A stretch of 64,000 bases of DNA, taken from NCBI GenBank assembly GCA_016293845.1, contig JAEDDH010000020.1, positions 1 to 64,000 of the forward strand, in the 5' to 3' direction. The notes below the pieces were generated by a model. It ran no database searches and was not told where the DNA came from. It worked only from the letters and a program-made list of their open reading frames with translations. Of the stretch, positions 26,798-34,916 are shown in pieces. The DNA comes from Bacteroidales bacterium. GTDB taxonomy: Bacteria > Bacteroidota > Bacteroidia > Bacteroidales > UBA3824. Within the stretch, counting starts at the first letter, position 1; the number at the start of each line of letters is the position of its first letter. The position numbers were made by a program, and so were the translations under genes.

Positions 26798-27755
26798 ATG
26801 AAAAAATCATTTTTATTAATTCCCGCCATTGCCTTGTTATCCTGCGGCGTAAATTCTAATAGTACAGACAGTGTGCACACCGTCTCTACCGACACTGACA
26901 CCACTCTTGCCCAGTCGGAACCCGTTGACCAAACTTTACCTTTGCCCGATGCTGTGGGCAAGTTTATCAATTCTCTGCCAAAATCGCCCGACAAGCCATT
27001 CTACCTTTTTTTAAACAATGGCTCCAATGACGAATGGGTATATGACGACGATCATTATTATATATATCCAATCAAAAGCGGCGGACATGCCATAATTCGC
27101 CAATATTGTGAATTTTTCGAAGAAGGCAAACCGCAATATCCTATATTCCATATATTTACAAAGACGGTGAGGCAAAACCTGCAAGCCGCATTATGCCAAT
27201 TCCCGATATTATTTTTTTTTCAACAACGACAAATTGAAGGGTCACGAATCTGACATCAAATTGTATTCCGGCGATAAGGTTGATTCTATCCAATGCAAAG
27301 AGGTCTACTCTTATGAAGTTGATGAAAAACCTGAAATTATGGGTCTATTTGCCAATTCTGCCGCAAGTATTTTTTATAAATTTACCGAGAGAGGGCACGG
27401 CGTTCTCTACCCAACCGACACTGATGTGAAAGACTTTGATCCTAAATCCATTGCCTCTATGCGCAATTATTCCGACAACCTCGAAAGCAACTTAGTGCGT
27501 TCGTATTACCCTAAGTATGAGTTTAGTTTTGTAGAAAAATGGGAAAAGGAAAAACGCGACGACCAAGGCCGCTTGACCTATTCTGAATATACCATTGAGG
27601 ACGATTTAACCGACAGGTACAAAATCAATTATACATACGGCGATGGCATTGTCACCCAAAAAGTCACCCTTAATCGAACCGCCGAGACCGCCGAGTTTGA
27701 AGGCGACAGGGTGAATAGTACAGACAAATACACCATCACCGAAAGATATAAATAG
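26798..27755 (+). pseudogene. Lipoprotein gene with two frameshifts
   Basis: The gene opens with a lipoprotein signal peptide (FLLIPAIALLSCG, cysteine at about residue 16) and reads correctly to about 27145. The middle piece (YKDGEAKPASRIMPIPDIIF) is in another frame, and after a run of nine T residues near 27210 the protein returns in a third frame (NNDKLKGHESDIKLYSGDKV onward) to the stop at 27755. Repaired, it is a lipoprotein of about 318 residues. The last third is a beta-rich domain with YTYGDGIVTQKVTLN. No recognised family. Two independent slips make expression of a full product unlikely. Confidence 0.7.
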
Positions 27756-27789
27756 AACGGATATTCATACTGAATAATTTTTTAACACT

Positions 27790-28156
27790 ATGGCAGTATC
27801 AAAAAAAATAGTAGACCTTACACGCCTTGCGCTTCAAGACCGCGTGCTAACCTACACTGAGCGGCAGACTATCGTTAAATTGCGCAACTGCCCCTCGTGC
27901 GGTGGACAGATTTCGCTTATATCTGACCAATGCCTCTATTGCGGCACTTTTTTGAACCAACAGCCCGAAAATGTTTACAGTATGGATGTTGTAGGCGAGG
28001 AGGCGGAACTCCGAGTCCAAGCAATACCTCTCGCAATTTGGCGGCACTATCCGTAAGGCGGCACGCAGACGCGTTGTTGTAGGTCTTTATCTCGCTTTGT
28101 TTGTGTTAATTGTGCTGCTTCTGCCTTTTGTTCCTTTATTGTGTATACTTTTTTAA
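27790..28156 (+). pseudogene. Zinc-ribbon membrane protein, frameshifted
   Basis: The first frame gives 72 good residues with a zinc ribbon (NCPSCGG ... CLYCGT, about residues 33-52), then loses sense near 28005. From there a second frame continues SESKQYLSQFGGTIRKAARR and a C-terminal membrane segment (VVVGLYLALFVLIVLLLPFV) to the TAA at 28154. The whole would be about 121 residues: zinc ribbon, linker, single tail anchor. The first-frame product (88 residues) would lack the anchor. The same architecture is known for small bacterial zinc-ribbon membrane proteins of unknown role. Confidence 0.6.
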
Positions 28157-28166
28157 TACTGTTGTT

Positions 28167-28568
28167 ATGGAATCAAACGATAATAATGATGTAAAAATCA
28201 ATAAGACTTCGTGTCAGAAAGAGATGAAAAATACTGAATGGTCGCTTGCTTGGCGTCAAACACCTTATCCTCAAACAGTGGGAGAGTGTTTCTGCCGAAC
28301 TCTTTGGCAATATGTGTTTTATCTTGCTGTTTTTTGTTGGTTTCTCGCCTATGTTTGGATTCATAGCGGGTCGATGTTTGGCCTTGCAACGTATGTTTCT
28401 TTTATGACTATCCTTTTTCTCGGCAGGTCGATGGGTCTTAGGCAAGAAGAAAAAAAAGAACAATCTTTGATGCGCAAACCGCCCGATATCAATGTGCAAA
28501 TCAGTAGGTTGGAGGCTTTTGCCGATTTCCCCGACATCAAAGTTCATATTTCTAATATAAATTCTTGA
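28167..28568 (+). CDS. Small membrane protein of unknown function
   Basis: A 133-residue protein starting at the ATG at 28167; the longer ORF from 28110 would begin inside the previous gene. Residues 1-45 are polar, about 50-95 hold two adjacent membrane segments (YVFYLAVFCWFLAYVWIHSG and a following GLATYVSFMTILFLG), and the tail is charged (RQEEKKEQSLM) followed by alternating hydrophobics. It lies 10 nt behind the zinc-ribbon gene and abuts gluQ, so the three probably formed a transcript. No family recognised. Confidence 0.65.
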   Translation: MESNDNNDVKINKTSCQKEMKNTEWSLAWRQTPYPQTVGECFCRTLWQYVFYLAVFCWFLAYVWIHSGSMFGLATYVSFMTILFLGRSMGLRQEEKKEQSLMRKPPDINVQISRLEAFADFPDIKVHISNINS

Positions 28569-28570
28569 AT

Positions 28571-29446
28571 ATGGTCATCGGAAGATTTGCCCCGTCACCA
28601 TCGGGACGTATGCATTTGGGAAACGTCTATGCCGCACTTATGTCGTGGCTTTATGCTCGTGCTCAGGGTGGACGTTGGCTTATTCGTATCGAAGACCTCG
28701 ATGCTGTGCGTTGCCCTCGCCAATATGCCGACGAAATTATCGACGACCTACGTTGGCTTGGTCTCGAATCTGATGGTGAAATTCTCTATCAGTCAGAACG
28801 TGCTGATATTTACTTAGATGCATTCAATCAATTAAAGGCGCAGGGGTTGGTTTACGACTGTTTTTGCAGTCGTGCCGACCTTAGGGCTTCTTCTGCGCCA
28901 CATTCGTCGGACGGTACTCCAATTTATCCGGGCACTTGCCGACTGCTTTCGCCTGAGCAAAAGGCAGAATTATTGCAAACTCGTCATCCATCGCAGCGGG
29001 TGCATTTGCCCGATGAGGTTTCGGAATTTATCGACCTGACTTACGGCGTTCAGCGGTGTAATCTCTTGAAAGATTGTGGCGATTTTGTAGTTCGCCGTGC
29101 CGACGGTGTGTTTGCCTATCAGTTGGCAGTAACGGTTGATGATGCCCTTTCGGGTGTAACAGAAGTGGTGCGTGGTTGCGACCTTATGCCGAGTGCGCAC
29201 CTTCAAATTTTTCTTTACAACAAGTTGGGTTTCAATGTTCCCGTCTTTCGCCATCTGCCGCTGCTCACCGCTCCCGACGGCCGCCGCCTCTCCAAACGCG
29301 ACGACGATACCAATATGGACTATCTCCGCAGCCATTACACCCCACAGCAACTTTTAGGTGTGATAATGCACGCCGCCAATTTATGTCCCGAAGGCGAGGA
29401 GTTGAGTTTGGAGCAATGTTTAAAACTGATTCATTTAAAAATTTAA
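28571..29446 (+). CDS. gluQ: Glutamyl-Q tRNA(Asp) synthetase
   Basis: A 291-residue GluRS-like enzyme without the anticodon-binding domain, which attaches glutamate to the queuosine base at position 34 of tRNA-Asp. Seen directly: IGRFAPSPSGRMHLGN with the class I HIGH-equivalent (HLGN), IRIEDLDAVRC, the zinc site CFCSR ... YPGTCR, and the KMSKS-equivalent RRLSKRDDDTN (about residues 250-260). The ATG at 28571 is chosen over a TTG at 28565. Length is typical of GluQRS (about 300). Intact. Confidence 0.92.
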   Translation: MVIGRFAPSPSGRMHLGNVYAALMSWLYARAQGGRWLIRIEDLDAVRCPRQYADEIIDDLRWLGLESDGEILYQSERADIYLDAFNQLKAQGLVYDCFCSRADLRASSAPHSSDGTPIYPGTCRLLSPEQKAELLQTRHPSQRVHLPDEVSEFIDLTYGVQRCNLLKDCGDFVVRRADGVFAYQLAVTVDDALSGVTEVVRGCDLMPSAHLQIFLYNKLGFNVPVFRHLPLLTAPDGRRLSKRDDDTNMDYLRSHYTPQQLLGVIMHAANLCPEGEELSLEQCLKLIHLKI

Positions 29447-29457
29447 ATATTATAATT

Positions 29458-30363
29458 ATGAAAAAACTTATTCCAACAATTGCCGCAGTTGCGCTTATGG
29501 CGTGCAACGGCGCTCAACACAATCAAAACCAATCATCGCAAGATTCTAATCCTTCCGCAGAGACGTCCGTTAGTGCGCCTCAGCCAACACCGCACCAGCC
29601 TGTTTTTGTGCTCTCAGACCAATTTGGCTCTAAATTTCTTCTTCAATCACAATTTCAAGATGGCGCAAATCCTACTGCCGACGATTCGTTAAAATGTTAT
29701 AAGTATGCTATTTACAATGGCAAACCTTTTCCTGTAACGTTTAAGGGCGTACAGTTAGAAAACGAAGAAAAAAACACCTCCCGCGATACTTACCGCAATT
29801 TCGACAACCTTCCGGGATGGATTTACACTATGAACAATGGCAAATTGCTCGAAAACCCAAAAGACGAATGGGATGGTATTTGGGATGCCCCTTTGCTTGT
29901 AGATAGTTGCTTTGTAGCTGAAAATCAAATTCTTCCTTTTCAAGAAAAATCGGTGGTAACACCTGCAATGAAAACTGCCTTAGAGAAAAAATTCTCTCGC
30001 AAAATTCAATCCTTGCCATCATCGTCGTCGTTTGGCAATAATGGTGAATATCAAATGGTTAACGTTCAATTTAAGAACAAAGGTACTGAGGCTCTCGGCG
30101 TGTCGGCATTGTTTTTAAATGGTGAAATATTGGCAGTTAAAGAGTTTCCTGCCGAATGGAACGAAGAATCTGTTTGGCGCGTAGACGATATGGGCGAATT
30201 TCGTGGTCTTTATGTAGATTTGGCTACTGTAAACAACAATGTTTTAATTATTTACACCGCCAACTCAGGTGCCGAAGGTTGTGATTACGACCAATATATA
30301 ATAAAAGATAGCGCCTTTTTTCAAGGCACCATCAATGCAAGTTTTTATCAAGCACCCGAATAG
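29458..30363 (+). CDS. Putative lipoprotein of unknown function
   Basis: A 301-residue protein beginning MKKLIPTIAAVALMACNG, a clear lipoprotein signal (cysteine at residue 16), followed by a Ser/Gln/Pro-rich linker and a soluble domain from about residue 50. It starts 11 nt after gluQ, and its ATG at 29458 is preferred because the upstream in-frame extension lies within gluQ. The domain has several Trp/Phe-rich beta segments (DEWDGIWDAPLLVDSC). Its organisation resembles the broken lipoprotein at 26798 in style but not clearly in sequence. The convergent YARHG gene ends 1 nt after it. Confidence 0.75.
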   Translation: MKKLIPTIAAVALMACNGAQHNQNQSSQDSNPSAETSVSAPQPTPHQPVFVLSDQFGSKFLLQSQFQDGANPTADDSLKCYKYAIYNGKPFPVTFKGVQLENEEKNTSRDTYRNFDNLPGWIYTMNNGKLLENPKDEWDGIWDAPLLVDSCFVAENQILPFQEKSVVTPAMKTALEKKFSRKIQSLPSSSSFGNNGEYQMVNVQFKNKGTEALGVSALFLNGEILAVKEFPAEWNEESVWRVDDMGEFRGLYVDLATVNNNVLIIYTANSGAEGCDYDQYIIKDSAFFQGTINASFYQAPE

Positions 30364-30364
30364 A

Positions 30365-31102
30365 TTATTTTTCTACCGAAGAGGGAAGGTATCCCTCGCT
30401 TAGGGCTTCCATATTCTTTAATATGCTAACGTTGAGAGTTTCAACGTCGGATAGGTGAACCTTTGAATTGTCGTCAACGGGGTGATACCAACTCATTTTT
30501 GAAAAATGTGCGGTAAGGTCGGCAGAAGCACATTTGTATCCGTGACGGGCGTAAATCTCGTTGCGCATGATACGAATTTGCTTTTTGGTGTAGTACATAG
30601 CGTTTTTTTCCATTACGATGTCGCCTTTGAGTAGCGGCCAACGACCTTGATTTTTTTCTTGGTCGATGGTGAGTTTTACCCAAAGTTTTGCGGGTTCGTA
30701 TTCAAATTCGCCATCGTCGGTATTGGAGGTGTAAAGGTTGAATCCGTAATTGTCATCGTTGGTAACCTCTACAAGTGAGTGCGAGAAAGTTCCTTTTTCG
30801 TTTTGGCAGTAGAGAACGCGCACAGTGCCGCGACGGTCGCATTTGTAGGTAACAATCTTGATTTTGTTCATTCCGTTGGCATTTTCTGGGTCTTTGGCTT
30901 CAAAAACACCTGTGGATACACGTTTTACATACATTGTAGAGCCTTCGTGTGCAAATCCAAGATCAAAACGGAGATTTGTGCCATCGTCTTCTGAACAATA
31001 AACGGTCATTTCGCCAGTTGTCCATCGAGTGTCTTTCATCTTTTGGGCATAAAGTCCCATTGTAAGTACTGTATGTAACAATTAAAGTGATATTTTTTTC
31101 AT
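30365..31102 (-). pseudogene. YARHG-domain protein with a stop in the signal peptide
   Basis: The ATG at 31102 begins MKKISL, then a TAA at codon 7 (31082-31084), then LLHTVLTMGLYAQ and a complete protein to 30365. Replacing the TAA by a sense codon restores a normal signal peptide of about 20 residues, so a nonsense mutation (TTA to TAA would do it) is the simplest reading. The protein then has a beta-rich domain and, at about 180-225, a YARHG domain (MRNEIYARHGYKCASADLTA) found in secreted bacterial proteins. Translation from the following TTG (31081) would give a truncated signal, so export is doubtful. Otherwise undamaged, which suggests a recent change. Confidence 0.65.
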
Positions 31103-31160
31103 TTTTTTATAAATTAATAATTTGACGTTAATCTTGCATTTTGCCGCAAAAATTATACCG

Positions 31161-31597
31161 ATGAATTTTTATATTTCTTATCTTGCTTACATCTATAAAG
31201 ATGGCAAACTTACGCCCAAAAACGACATTCTGCCTCTACCTAAATTTGAGGATTTTGTCAACAGCGACGAACTTATTGCCTCGCCCCTCAAAGCGCAATT
31301 TGAAAAAGAGTGTAAACAAAGGACGATTATTCTTACCGACTGATTTCGGATCGACGAATCAAAGTTGGCGCAATATCTCAGGATGATTTTTGTCCATATT
31401 TTTGCCTGATAGAAACCCGCTATCCCGATGGCACTAATGCTTTCGACCGTATTTATATTAGCGGCGGAATTTTTTATAAGTATTTGGATAACAATAAAAA
31501 AGAACTACAGCTTACTTCCGAAGTTCTTCATCGCGAGCAAAAATCAATCAGTCATCTATTATTTATAGCCAAAAATAACGAGAGCAAAGCAAAATAG
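31161..31597 (+). pseudogene. Small hypothetical gene with one frameshift
   Basis: The ATG at 31161 opens NFYISYLAYIYKDGKLTPKN and reads to EKECKQ, where one missing base in the A-rich stretch at 31318-31322 shifts the frame. Beyond it the second frame reads DDYSYRLISDRRIKVGAISQ, DDFCPYFCLIETRYPDG and on to the TAG at 31595. The repaired protein is about 145 residues, without signal peptide or membrane segment. No family recognised. It ends one base before the convergent rmuC stop. Confidence 0.65.
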
Positions 31598-32851
31598 TTA
31601 TTCTTCGATCGCCGTTTCTCCGCTCTCAACCTCACGCAATCGGCGTTCGATAGCACGTGAGCGAACTCCCGCAGTGTCAATTACATTGGCAGCTTCGGTG
31701 AGTTTTTTCTTGGTTTTGTCGAGAATATCGCCAAAGGTTACAAACTCGGTTTTTACCTGCGAGAGCAGTTTCCACACCTCGCTGCTGCGTTTTTCGATTG
31801 CCAAGGTGCGGAATCCCATTTGAAGACTCGACAAAAATGCCGCAAGGTTTGCCGGGCCTGTTACTGTTATCTTGTACTCGTTGCGCAGAGTTTCAAAAAG
31901 TCCTTGACGGCGGAGAATTTCGGCATAAAGTCCCTCTGTGGGCACAAACATTATGGCAAAATCGGTTGTGGCGGGCGGATTGATGTATTTTCGGTGAATG
32001 TCGGCGGCGTTTTTCTTAACGGCGGCTTCAAACCGTGTGGATTCGCGCTCAATGTCGGTGCCTGTGTCGTAAGCGTCGATGAGGCGTTGATAATCTTCGG
32101 TGGGAAATTTAGAATCTATCGGCAAAAGCACGGGATGTCCGTCGGGATCGCTGCCGGGGAGTTTAACTGCGTATTCCACACGCATTTGCGAATCTGACGA
32201 CACTGCCGCATTGATAACATATTGCTGTGGCGAAAGTATCTGCGAAAGTATCGCGCCCAACTGTACTTCGCCAAGGTTGCCGCGGGTTTTTACGTTTGAA
32301 AGCACTTTTTTGAGGTCGCCCACGCCGGTTGCCAAGGTCTGCATTTCTCCTAAACCTTTGTGAACCTGTTCAAGACGGTCGCTTATAAGTTTAAACGAAT
32401 CGTTGAAGCGTTTTTCTAACGTCTCTTTAAGTTTATCGTCTACTAATACTCTGATTTCGTTGAGTTTGGCGGTGTTTTCCTCACGTATTTGTTTAAGGTT
32501 TTGGTCAAGGTCTTCGCGTATCTCTTTTAAACGGTTAGAGAAAAGTCCGAGTTGAATTTTTTGGCTTTGAGCCAATCCGTCAACAGAGTGGGAGAGACCC
32601 TCGCCCATAAGTTTGAATTGAGCGATGTTTTCCATACGGTTTTCGCTTTCGGCGCTGCGGCGTTCTTGTCGGGCAGATTGAAACTCCTCGCGAATAATGC
32701 GTTCCTGACGGGCAATTTCGGCAGTGAGGGCTTTTACTGTGTCGCTCAGTGCGGTGATTTCTTCGTCAGACTTGTTGTTTTTCCTTGTGAGTACCAAAAT
32801 AATGTTGATGATGCAGAATATCAGTACGGTAATGAGTAGTGCGGTTTCCAT
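31598..32851 (-). CDS. rmuC: RmuC-family DNA recombination protein
   Basis: A 417-residue RmuC homologue from the ATG at 32851 (a TTG at 32875 would add eight unlikely residues). Residues 4-26 form a membrane anchor, about 35-165 a long coiled coil, and 175-400 the RmuC domain with a PD-(D/E)XK-like core; the conserved LPGSDPDGHPVLLPIDSKFP and FVPTEGLYAEIL segments are present. RmuC limits inversion at short inverted repeats in E. coli and has since been linked to phage defence and mobile element control. Intact and apparently monocistronic. Confidence 0.92.
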   Translation of the reverse strand: METALLITVLIFCIINIILVLTRKNNKSDEEITALSDTVKALTAEIARQERIIREEFQSARQERRSAESENRMENIAQFKLMGEGLSHSVDGLAQSQKIQLGLFSNRLKEIREDLDQNLKQIREENTAKLNEIRVLVDDKLKETLEKRFNDSFKLISDRLEQVHKGLGEMQTLATGVGDLKKVLSNVKTRGNLGEVQLGAILSQILSPQQYVINAAVSSDSQMRVEYAVKLPGSDPDGHPVLLPIDSKFPTEDYQRLIDAYDTGTDIERESTRFEAAVKKNAADIHRKYINPPATTDFAIMFVPTEGLYAEILRRQGLFETLRNEYKITVTGPANLAAFLSSLQMGFRTLAIEKRSSEVWKLLSQVKTEFVTFGDILDKTKKKLTEAANVIDTAGVRSRAIERRLREVESGETAIEE

Positions 32852-32945
32852 TTGGCGTAAAGTTTGTACAGGCAAAGGTAATAATTTTTTTGTAAAAAAT
32901 AATTACTATCTTTGCACCGTTATTAAAGTAAAAAATCCGGCACTG

Positions 32946-33485
32946 ATGAAACCGATCAAGATATTAATAGGGATAATGGCATTTGTAATCACTTTGGCGG
33001 CACATTCGAGCGCAATGGCTCAACTGCACACCAAAGTTTACCTTTCGCCGCGCATTACCCTTGGGTGGTGCTTCTATACCGGCTTTACGTACGGTGTGGA
33101 TTGCAGCATCGGCCTTTTCAACCTCAAAACCCAAGACCCTGAAATCAACGTACTTATGTCGCCGCAGATTTATTTTGTAAATTATAAAAACTCGGTGCAG
33201 ACGCTTATTTCGTTTAACGTGGCGTTAGAGTCTGATTATTACCGCTTAACGGCAGGAATGGGTCAGGCAGTTACCAAATGGGGATTCAAAAACATCAACC
33301 ACAACAAGGCTTTTGGCTACAATCTTGGACTTGCCCTCAGCACCACAAGCAAATACACCCCGTGGGCAGAGGTAAAATCGTTTATCCTTCACTCAGGCTA
33401 TTGGGAATTTTATTCGCGTCCCTACTACCTTATGGCAGGCGGCTTCCTCCGCCCCGAACCGTATTTGATTTATGAAAGAGAATAA
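32946..33485 (+). CDS. Exported beta-rich protein of unknown function
   Basis: A 179-residue protein with a signal peptide (about residues 1-25, ending AMAQ). The mature part has alternating aromatic/hydrophobic residues (LGWCFYTGFTYGVDCSIGLF, SPQIYFVNY) and ends YLIYERE, in keeping with a small outer-membrane or periplasmic beta structure. The -7 box TATCTTTG (32907-32914) lies 31 nt before the ATG. The stop codon touches the first of the three 33-bp repeats. No named family. Confidence 0.65.
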   Translation: MKPIKILIGIMAFVITLAAHSSAMAQLHTKVYLSPRITLGWCFYTGFTYGVDCSIGLFNLKTQDPEINVLMSPQIYFVNYKNSVQTLISFNVALESDYYRLTAGMGQAVTKWGFKNINHNKAFGYNLGLALSTTSKYTPWAEVKSFILHSGYWEFYSRPYYLMAGGFLRPEPYLIYERE

Positions 33486-33579
33486 AATCTTTCCTTTATA
33501 GCGGAAACTTTTGGGTCAAATCTTTCCTTTATAGCGGAAACTTTTGAGGTAAATCTTTCCTTTATAGCGGAAACTTTTG
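33485..33579 (+). repeat. Three 33-bp direct repeats before the DUF4143-type ATPase
   Basis: Three units start at 33485, 33518 and 33551. The first 29 bases are identical in all three and contain a small dyad (TTTCC, 8 nt, GGAAA) that reads the same on both strands. The last 4 bases vary. The third unit runs into the -7 box of the downstream gene (TATATTTG, 33580-33587), and the expected -33 position (33556-33559) lies on the left half of its dyad. This is the layout of repeated operator sites overlapping a promoter. Confidence 0.8.
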
Positions 33580-33611
33580 TATATTTGCAGCCTAATCAAA
33601 TACAGAAAACT

Positions 33612-34874
33612 ATGATGGAAAAGAGTTTGGCAAAACGGTTAATAGTTGAATATCAAGAATATGTCAATAATATTAAGTATATCGAACGCGATATCAAGGT
33701 AGATTATAAAGGCAACAATGTATTTGTGGGCTTACGACGAGCAGGTAAATCGTTTCTTTTGTTTCAAAGTATCCACAAAATACTTTCGCTCGGACACAGT
33801 TTAAACGAAATCCTATTTTTTAATTTTGAGGACGACCGAGTTGGCGACCTTACCGTCAACGATTTAGATACCATTAAGTTGGCTTACGAAGAATTGTTTG
33901 CCACCAAGCCGATTTTTTTTCTCGATGAAATTCAACTTGTAGACCATTGGGAAAAATTTGCTCGTCGACTTGTAGATACAGGCTATCAGGTTTTTAGCAC
34001 AGGTAGCAACGCCAAAATGCTCAGCCACGAAATTGCCACAACCCTCGGCGGACGGTTTTATATCACTGAGGTTTTCCCTTTTTCTTTCCCTGAATATCTG
34101 AAAATAAACAATATTTCGCTTCCAAACAATTGGCAGTATACACCTGCTACTCAGATAGTAAGATGTTTCCATTCGTTTTTTTTCAATGGCGGACTTCCCG
34201 AAGTAATTGTCAAGGACGAAATGTTTAAGCGTGAATGGCTTAGCAGCCTTTTCAACAAGATATATTTCAGCGACTTGATAATGCGTTATTCAATACGCAA
34301 CAGCAAGGCTCTTAAAGTGATGATACGCAAGATGGCCGAAAACGTGATGCAACCCGCCACTCACAATCGTATAGCCTCTGTGGTGTCGGGTGCAGGTTAC
34401 AAAATTAAGTCCGAAACAGCATCGGAATACTGCCAATATCTCAACGATTCGTATCTGACATTTTCGATTGAAAATTTTGCTGCCAAATTGCAAGATAAAA
34501 TTTCGGTAAGGAAATATTATTTTATCGACAATGGCTTTATAAATCTGTTTGTTACCGATGCCGACACCTTGTTGTTAGAAAATCTTGTGGCTATTGCTCT
34601 CCGCCGTAAATTTCCTGACGAACTAATGTATTTTAATTCCAATGTGGAGGTAGATTTTTATCTGCCTGATCAAAAAATAGCGTATCAAGTGTCGTACAGC
34701 ATCAAAGATGCCGCCACTCGCGAACGAGAAGTGAGAGCATTAATTCGACTCAATAATTACATTCCTCAAAATCAAATGTTTATAATCACCTACGATGAAG
34801 AAGAAACCATCTCCACCGACGGCTGCACTATTAATGTCCTGCCTATATGGAAATGGCTGCTGTTGAATGGGTGA
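33612..34874 (+). CDS. AAA ATPase of the DUF4143 group
   Basis: A 420-residue archaeal-type ATPase. Residues about 30-170 are an AAA domain with Walker A GLRRAGKS (about residues 38-45), Walker B IFFLDEIQ and the sensor-like STGSNAKML. The C-terminal DUF4143-like region (about 200-420) contains a winged-helix-type segment and a PD-(D/E)XK-like stretch (YFNSNVEVDFYLPDQKIAYQ). These ATPases are common and patchily distributed in Bacteroidales; their function is unknown, and some are suspected mobile or defence-related. ATG at 33612 is chosen because it follows the -7 box by 24 nt. Confidence 0.85.
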   Translation: MMEKSLAKRLIVEYQEYVNNIKYIERDIKVDYKGNNVFVGLRRAGKSFLLFQSIHKILSLGHSLNEILFFNFEDDRVGDLTVNDLDTIKLAYEELFATKPIFFLDEIQLVDHWEKFARRLVDTGYQVFSTGSNAKMLSHEIATTLGGRFYITEVFPFSFPEYLKINNISLPNNWQYTPATQIVRCFHSFFFNGGLPEVIVKDEMFKREWLSSLFNKIYFSDLIMRYSIRNSKALKVMIRKMAENVMQPATHNRIASVVSGAGYKIKSETASEYCQYLNDSYLTFSIENFAAKLQDKISVRKYYFIDNGFINLFVTDADTLLLENLVAIALRRKFPDELMYFNSNVEVDFYLPDQKIAYQVSYSIKDAATREREVRALIRLNNYIPQNQMFIITYDEEETISTDGCTINVLPIWKWLLLNG

Positions 34875-34916
34875 TTATTCCCTTTGTCAAAAATCTCAAA
34901 ATGTTTGCTGATTTTG

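Noticed and set aside
29176..29457. N-terminal extension of the lipoprotein at 29458
   Set aside because: The extension lies inside gluQ and would hide an evident lipoprotein signal peptide.
33485..33579. Short direct repeats that could be a CRISPR array
   Set aside because: Repeats are adjacent with only 4 variable bases and no spacers, and no cas genes are present.
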